A stretch of 64,000 bases of DNA from assembly GCF_003573695.1 (NCBI RefSeq), contig NC_039362.1, positions 201,243,215 to 201,307,214 of the forward strand, given 5' to 3'. A program made the position numbers and the translations under genes. This document shows positions 59,509 through 64,000 of the stretch, in pieces. Within the stretch, counting starts at the first letter, position 1; the number at the start of each line of letters is the position of its first letter. The notes under the pieces were generated by a model. The model saw only the letters and a list, made by a program, of their open reading frames with translations. It was not told where the DNA came from and made no database searches. Origin of the DNA: Papaver somniferum (lineage: Eukaryota > Streptophyta > Magnoliopsida > Ranunculales > Papaveraceae).

Positions 59509-60385
59509 TTTATCCTTTGACAAAAGGGTCATTGGAGATAAAAGGGTAAGTAACTATACTAATTTATACTGCTAAATATTAAAGCAACAGGGTTTATTTG
59601 GAGTTCTTTTACTAGAATATCTCCAGATAGAGAAAAACTAAAAACTCTTGTTTTCTACATCCAATTCTAAGTGGGCCGAAAAACATGACTTAAGTCCGGT
59701 GCGAAAAATGGAGGAAAAAAAAGAACCCTGATTTGGGGCTTACAAGAAAATTTGGAGGCATACAGCCCTATGATGCCATCCAATGACAGTTTATAAGGGG
59801 TGGCCTAATGAAGCTTAAGTTATTATAATACCCGTGCATAGTTTAATTTACATTAATACCCTTCCACTTAATTAAATTCTAATCCTATAACTCTCCCACT
59901 AATTAACCCATCTCCCTAATTAACTACCCACCCACTAATTAACTGTTACCTATTAATTAACCTCCTAATTAACCCACTAACAACCGTTACTTAAACCCAA
60001 AAAAAATAAAATTAAAAATTTTAAAACCAAAACCCTTCTCTCTCCCTCTTCTTCTCCAAAAACTAAAAAAAAATTCCGAAAATTTCTTGTTCGTTTAAGT
60101 TATAGATTTAACATATCAATGACACCTCGTGTTAAGCGATGCCCTAGAAATACGTTGCCGAATCCTGGTGTTGCTTCTGTAGCATCTCAATTTAGGGTTT
60201 TTGGAAAAGATGGAGATGAAGAGGATAGTGGATCGATTGGTGTTGGAGAGGGAGAAATAGAGGCTGATTCTTTAAAATTGCACATAGAAAGGTATTTCCC
60301 ACAAACCCATTGCTTGTTTTTGCTTATTTCGTTGATTTATGACATGTAATCAATGATTCGTCTCGGTTTTGTTAGTTTCAGAGTA

Positions 60386-60660
60386 GTGTTCGGCTGAAAA
60401 CCCACAGCCGAACTTATTTTTTTTTTACATAGACCAAGAACAGTTCGGCTTAAAACTTAGTATATTTTGAATATCGTATGAGCCGAACCTAGTGGATCGA
60501 CTCATAAGTTTTTGTTTGATAATTAGCCGAACTTGAATTTCATAACCCATCTATTACTGTTGGTACATTGTTTGGCTCATTGTGATAAATATATAATGTG
60601 CCGAACCTTTCTCTGACCATGTTCGGCTCATATTGATAAATATCGTATGTGCCGAATTTT
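60386..60660. repeat. GTTCGGCT...AGCCGAAC unit array in PMD intron 1
   Basis: Clear pairs at 60386 (spacer 10), 60442 (spacer 30), about 60570 (spacer about 21) and 60622 (spacer about 21), plus a lone AGCCGAAC near 60524. The last two units share part of their cores (CAT..TGATAAATAT); the others do not. Confidence 0.8.
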
Positions 60661-61924
60661 ACATTGTGTATGGCCAAAAGCTTCCTGTAAACTTGTCCAC
60701 TTATACGTGAGTTATGATATTTATTTAATTTGGAAAACTAATTAAGGTTTGTAATTTGTGTTAGCACCCATCCGGGAAAATTCAAAGAGAAGCTCAAAAG
60801 GAGAACAATGGAAGTGACTCCTTCTAACTGAAAAACTCCCAAACCTCGAGGTGGTGGCACAAAGAACTTACATGCAGGCAAAAGGGGAATTGATACGACT
60901 TGCTCTTTGCCTGTAGAACAAGAGGATGACAATGATGAAGATGTTGGTGAGGAAGGTCAAGAAGAAGAAGAACTAGAACAAGAACAAGAGAAAGTTGTTA
61001 CATCAAGGGAGACATGTAAGCACATTCCTCACCCGGATAATGTGATACGTCCTCGCAGGGATGGTTTGCCCCATGGTATCCCTGAAGATGGTGGAAGAGT
61101 GTTGATTGGCTACAAGGAGTCATGGGCGAAGAAAATTTACGACACTCCGGATCACAGGGATGCAGTCCGCGTACTTAGACACCAAAGCACCGCACATTGG
61201 GATATTTTTAAAGAGGCTCCTGAGGTGGTGGATTTAGTACAAGGCTCAGGTTTATGGCCTGCTATTTTCTATGCACAAGAGGAATTTGATGTAGTTACAA
61301 ACTCAGCCTTTTGTGAGAGATTTTGTCCTGAGACTTACACATTTCATCTCCCCTTTGGAGAGATGAGAATCACTCCAGATGATGCACAGAAGATTAGTGG
61401 TCTTAGAACCATGGGAAAAATGTTTATTCAGCGGTTTATGAAATGACTTGGGATGAGTTGTATGTACTTGTTGAGGAAACTCTTGGTTGGCCAAAAGACA
61501 AAACAGAATTGGAGTTTGCCTGCGCTGCTAAAGAGGTGAAGTTTGTGGATTCTAGCACAAAGAAGTTGAAGAAAATCAAGTTCACTGCTTTGAAAAAGTG
61601 TTCTGGAGACACAAATGAGAAAATTTCATAGGGGGAGTTGGTTATGGACGAGGTCACAGCTATGCGCACTGCTACCGCGTATTTGTTGTATACTTTAGGA
61701 AGTGTTATATTTCCCGATAACAGTGGGAACAAGGTTAATGCTCAATACCTTCAATTGTTAAAGGACTTGAAAAGCTTCCAGAAGTACTCTTGGGGAACCG
61801 CGGACCTTTCTTTCCTATTGGAGCAACTTGGAACTGCGTCTAGGTTAACAAGTAGAAACATTGGAGGTTATTTCACAATGCTTCAAGTAAGTTTACACAT
61901 TGTAGTTCCATTTTCAAGAAAAAA

Positions 61925-62055
61925 CTCGGCTTTCAATTTTGGTTTATTTTACACCGAACCTGCTTTCCTTTGGTTCGGCTGTTTCTATTTCAATATCCTG
62001 AGCCGAACTTGTAAGGGTTTAGCTTTAAACCTTGTTTTGTACATAAGCCGAACTT
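61925..62055. repeat. unit array in PMD intron 2
   Basis: Pairs CTCGGCT...ACCGAACC (from about 61925) and GTTCGGCT-N20-AGCCGAAC (from about 61974), then a lone AGCCGAAC near 62046. Core sequences differ from each other and from intron 1. Confidence 0.8.
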
Positions 62056-63109
62056 TCTTCTGTTTCCCCAAGTTGACAACCTCCATGATCCAATTCTACT
62101 GATCCTAATAATTAATTTTTGTGTTTTGTTTTCAATATTGTTGGTGTAGGTATGGATATATGACCATTTCCCGAATTTGAAGTTAGTCAAGGAAGATGAC
62201 AAATGGGTAGACACATTCCCTACCTCGGCCAAATGGAGTTTCAAGGAAAATAAAAAGAGGAATAAAAAGGAAATCTTGATAACTTTGAGAGAAAACTTAG
62301 ACTCTTTGACTGCTGAACAAGTTGTATTTCAACCATACAAAAAGGATGAAGAAGATTATGATGTTGTTGAGGATGAAGATATGTCGTTGGGTATGTACTA
62401 TGGGCCATTGTTTTATCCCGAAGGCTTTATAGTGTTTGATCCCCGTCGAGTACTCCGTCAATATGGATTTATCCAAACGATTCCGGTGCTAGAGGAATCA
62501 AAGTTCAAGTTGTTTCCCAAGGGTTCTAAGGGAACAAAGAGTACGGAAAGTTCATGGAATGCCGAATATGATCCCGATCCTACCATTGATTATTGGGATA
62601 AATTGGAAGATAACAAATTAAGTTGGGTTGGCTTAGAAGATTTGCGTGACGATCCTTGTGAAGTTGACCCGGCTTATATAGATTGGTATAACCAAATTTC
62701 ACATCCCTTAATCATTAATAGGGAAATTCAAGCTTTGGTAGATGGTAAGAGGGGAAAGCGAACACAAAAGGAAATGGAGCCGAAGACGAGGAAGAACACA
62801 AAGGGCATGGTTGAATATGTTTCGAAGTCTTACCGAACTATGGTATATTGAGTGCATACTTTTAAACTTGTTTTCAATATTTTTGTCTATTGTTGCTTAT
62901 ATATTTTAACTAAATTTTATCAGATGGTTGGGGGTAATGACGTGTTGAAGGCTATGAAGAAGAAAATTGATTGCAATGTGGATATGGCGGTGGAAGAGCA
63001 AGAATATATGTACAACCGTTGGGTTGGAGTAATCAACAAAGGTGAAAGTGCGAGTGGAAGTGGTGCTAGAAAAGGTCATGGTGGTGGAAGACGCGGTGGT
63101 GCTCAATAG

Positions 63110-64000
63110 ATGATTATATTCAAATTGAAGTACACTACGTTTTTATGGTTTGGTTTTTAAGTAATGTTTGATTTTAGCACATTTTTATTTAGTTGAAGAA
63201 AACAATGTTATGTGTTTGGTTTTCGGTACAATGTTTTGATGTTTAACTACAATGTTATGCTTTTATGTTTAAGTGAAATGCTATGCTTTTTGTCTAATGT
63301 TGTTTTTATGTTTAAGTTACAGTATAAAGTTCGGCATACAAAAATGTAATACTTATTAGCCGAACCTCTTACAATTTTCTAAGTAAAAATCTCGGCTTAT
63401 AAGTGTTTAACGCGTATAATCCGAACCTTACACTGTAACATTCAACTGCTCTCTTGTTGTTAAGTTCGGCACGAACTTCCATCTTAGTTTAGAGCCGAAC
63501 CAAATTGCTTGCACTCGATAATTACCAAAGGAATCCTGTTCGGCTAAAATGGAGATTTTATAAAGAGCCGAACTATTTGCCAAGTATTAGAAAACTCTAG
63601 AATCTCGTAAATTACTATACTAACCTTAAGTTGATATAAAAGCAAAAAATGCTTTTTTGGGTCAAAGCATAAGGAACATCAACAGAACCTTTTCGGTTCC
63701 TCTCCTCTTCTTCTCCTCTTCAAATCATACTTCATCGCCAAAATATTTGTTTTGAAATTACAAGGATCAGATCAAATATAATTCTGCGAGTTAGTCGAAC
63801 CATACACTAAAAGTTCTCTTTCTTCAAATATTTGCACCAACAAACAAGTCAAAAAACCACAAAATATATTCATTTCATAAAATGCGCTTTAGGATACATT
63901 ATATAGCATTCAATATCTAATATCAACCTAGGCATCCAATGAAATCAAAATGAAAAACATCTTACAACATATTCTTCGTCATGTATTAGATTAACTACTA
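63110..64000. repeat. PMD element 3' flank with unit array (63330-63580)
   Basis: Four consecutive pairs: GTTCGGCA-N21-AGCCGAAC near 63331, CTCGGCTT-N20-ATCCGAAC near 63391, GTTCGGCA-N21-AGCCGAAC near 63465 and GTTCGGCT-N20-AGCCGAAC near 63539. From 63600 to the window end no gene or further unit was found apart from a single AGTCGAACC near 63793. Confidence 0.78.

Larger units (their letters stand above)
60119..63109 (+). pseudogene. plant mobile domain (PMD, aminotransferase-like) protein, lightly decayed
   Basis: PMD proteins occur both in transposons and as the host silencing factors MAIN/MAIL1 and PP7-long. Exons: 60119-60291 (MTPRVKRCPRNT..., acidic tail), 60765-61886, 62150-62842 and 62924-63109, all with GT-AG borders. 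Domain signs: HWDIFKEAPEVVDLVQGSGL; FCPETYTFHLPFGEMRITPDD; MTWDELYVLVEETLGWP; VWIYDHFPNLKL; LDSLTAEQVVFQPY; YGPLFYPEGFIVFDPRRVLR; QYGFIQTIP. The last exon ends in a Gly/Arg-rich tail (GHGGGRRGGAQ). Lesions: TGA at 60829, a one-base frameshift near 61410-61430, and TAG at 61629. Few lesions suggest recent activity. Introns 1 and 2 carry the short-unit array, exons do not. Confidence 0.82.
59731..64000 (+). mobile_element. PMD-encoding DNA element, left part (right end outside window)
   Basis: A plant mobile domain gene with an array of GTTCGGCT / AGCCGAAC units in its introns and 3' flank. The left end is placed near TTTGGGGCTTACAAGAAAAT...TTTGGAGGCAT because this resembles the terminus of the MULE at 2011-7693 (GGGG.ATAAAAAA..AATTTGGGGATAT) and lies at a similar distance from the first exon. 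With no right end in the window, boundary and superfamily are inferred. Confidence 0.5.

Noticed and set aside
59731..59765. Firm left terminus for the PMD element
   Set aside because: Similarity to the MULE terminus is modest and the right end is outside the window, so it is kept only as an inferred boundary.

Overview
This is nuclear DNA of a flowering plant, most likely a eudicot. Genes are split by GT-AG introns (MATE transporter, PLATZ factor, BAG7-type co-chaperone), the DNA is AT-rich, and well over half of it is transposable element, much of it nested. I cannot fix the genus from sequence alone. Two assembly gaps (17105-17390, 34158-34442) abut homopolymer or simple-repeat sequence.

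Layout. 1-8162: the 3' end of a MATE transporter gene, a small secreted cysteine-rich peptide gene, and a second, decayed MATE 3' end whose last intron holds a 5.7-kb Mutator-like transposon (2011-7693). 10589-22472 and 23354-28384: a nest of roughly 2.5-kb TG...CA long terminal repeats, three of them solo LTRs with 5-bp target-site duplications that I could read; one contains a non-autonomous Gypsy-type element (15524-19508) and another contains a reversed copy of the same LTR family. 28385-39999: the gene-bearing part, with a PLATZ transcription factor (+) and a BAG7-like co-chaperone (-), and few transposons. 40056-45938: a LINE with a 14-bp target duplication and the reverse-transcriptase active-site segment deleted. 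46018-50471: a decayed Copia element with a hAT-like MITE in its 3' LTR. 50841-55462: a young Copia element (LTRs differ at about 3 of 238 positions) whose gag-pol is nevertheless broken. 55701-58362: a Pack-MULE-like element carrying the last two exons of mitochondrial succinyl-CoA ligase alpha. 58428-59331: a ubiquitin-like tandem pseudogene split by a Stowaway MITE. 59731-64000: the left part of an element encoding a plant mobile domain (PMD) protein.

The most unusual signal is shared by the two large DNA elements. The Mutator-like element carries dozens of short units of the form RCCGGCAT - about 19 unrelated bases - ATGCCGGY, 34-36 bp long, on a pitch of roughly 42 bp, confined to introns and non-coding flanks. 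The PMD element carries the same architecture with a different code, GTTCGGCT - 20 or 21 unrelated bases - AGCCGAAC (two further units have spacers of 10 and 30). Only the 8-bp inverted ends are conserved, although each contains a CpG that should decay fastest in methylated transposon DNA. Other families in the window (the solo LTR family, the Gypsy-type element, a dispersed 280-bp repeat, a hAT-like MITE) also carry family-specific short-motif arrays. I treat the two-element unit arrays as the candidate undescribed system, possibly element-specific transposase or PMD-protein binding arrays.
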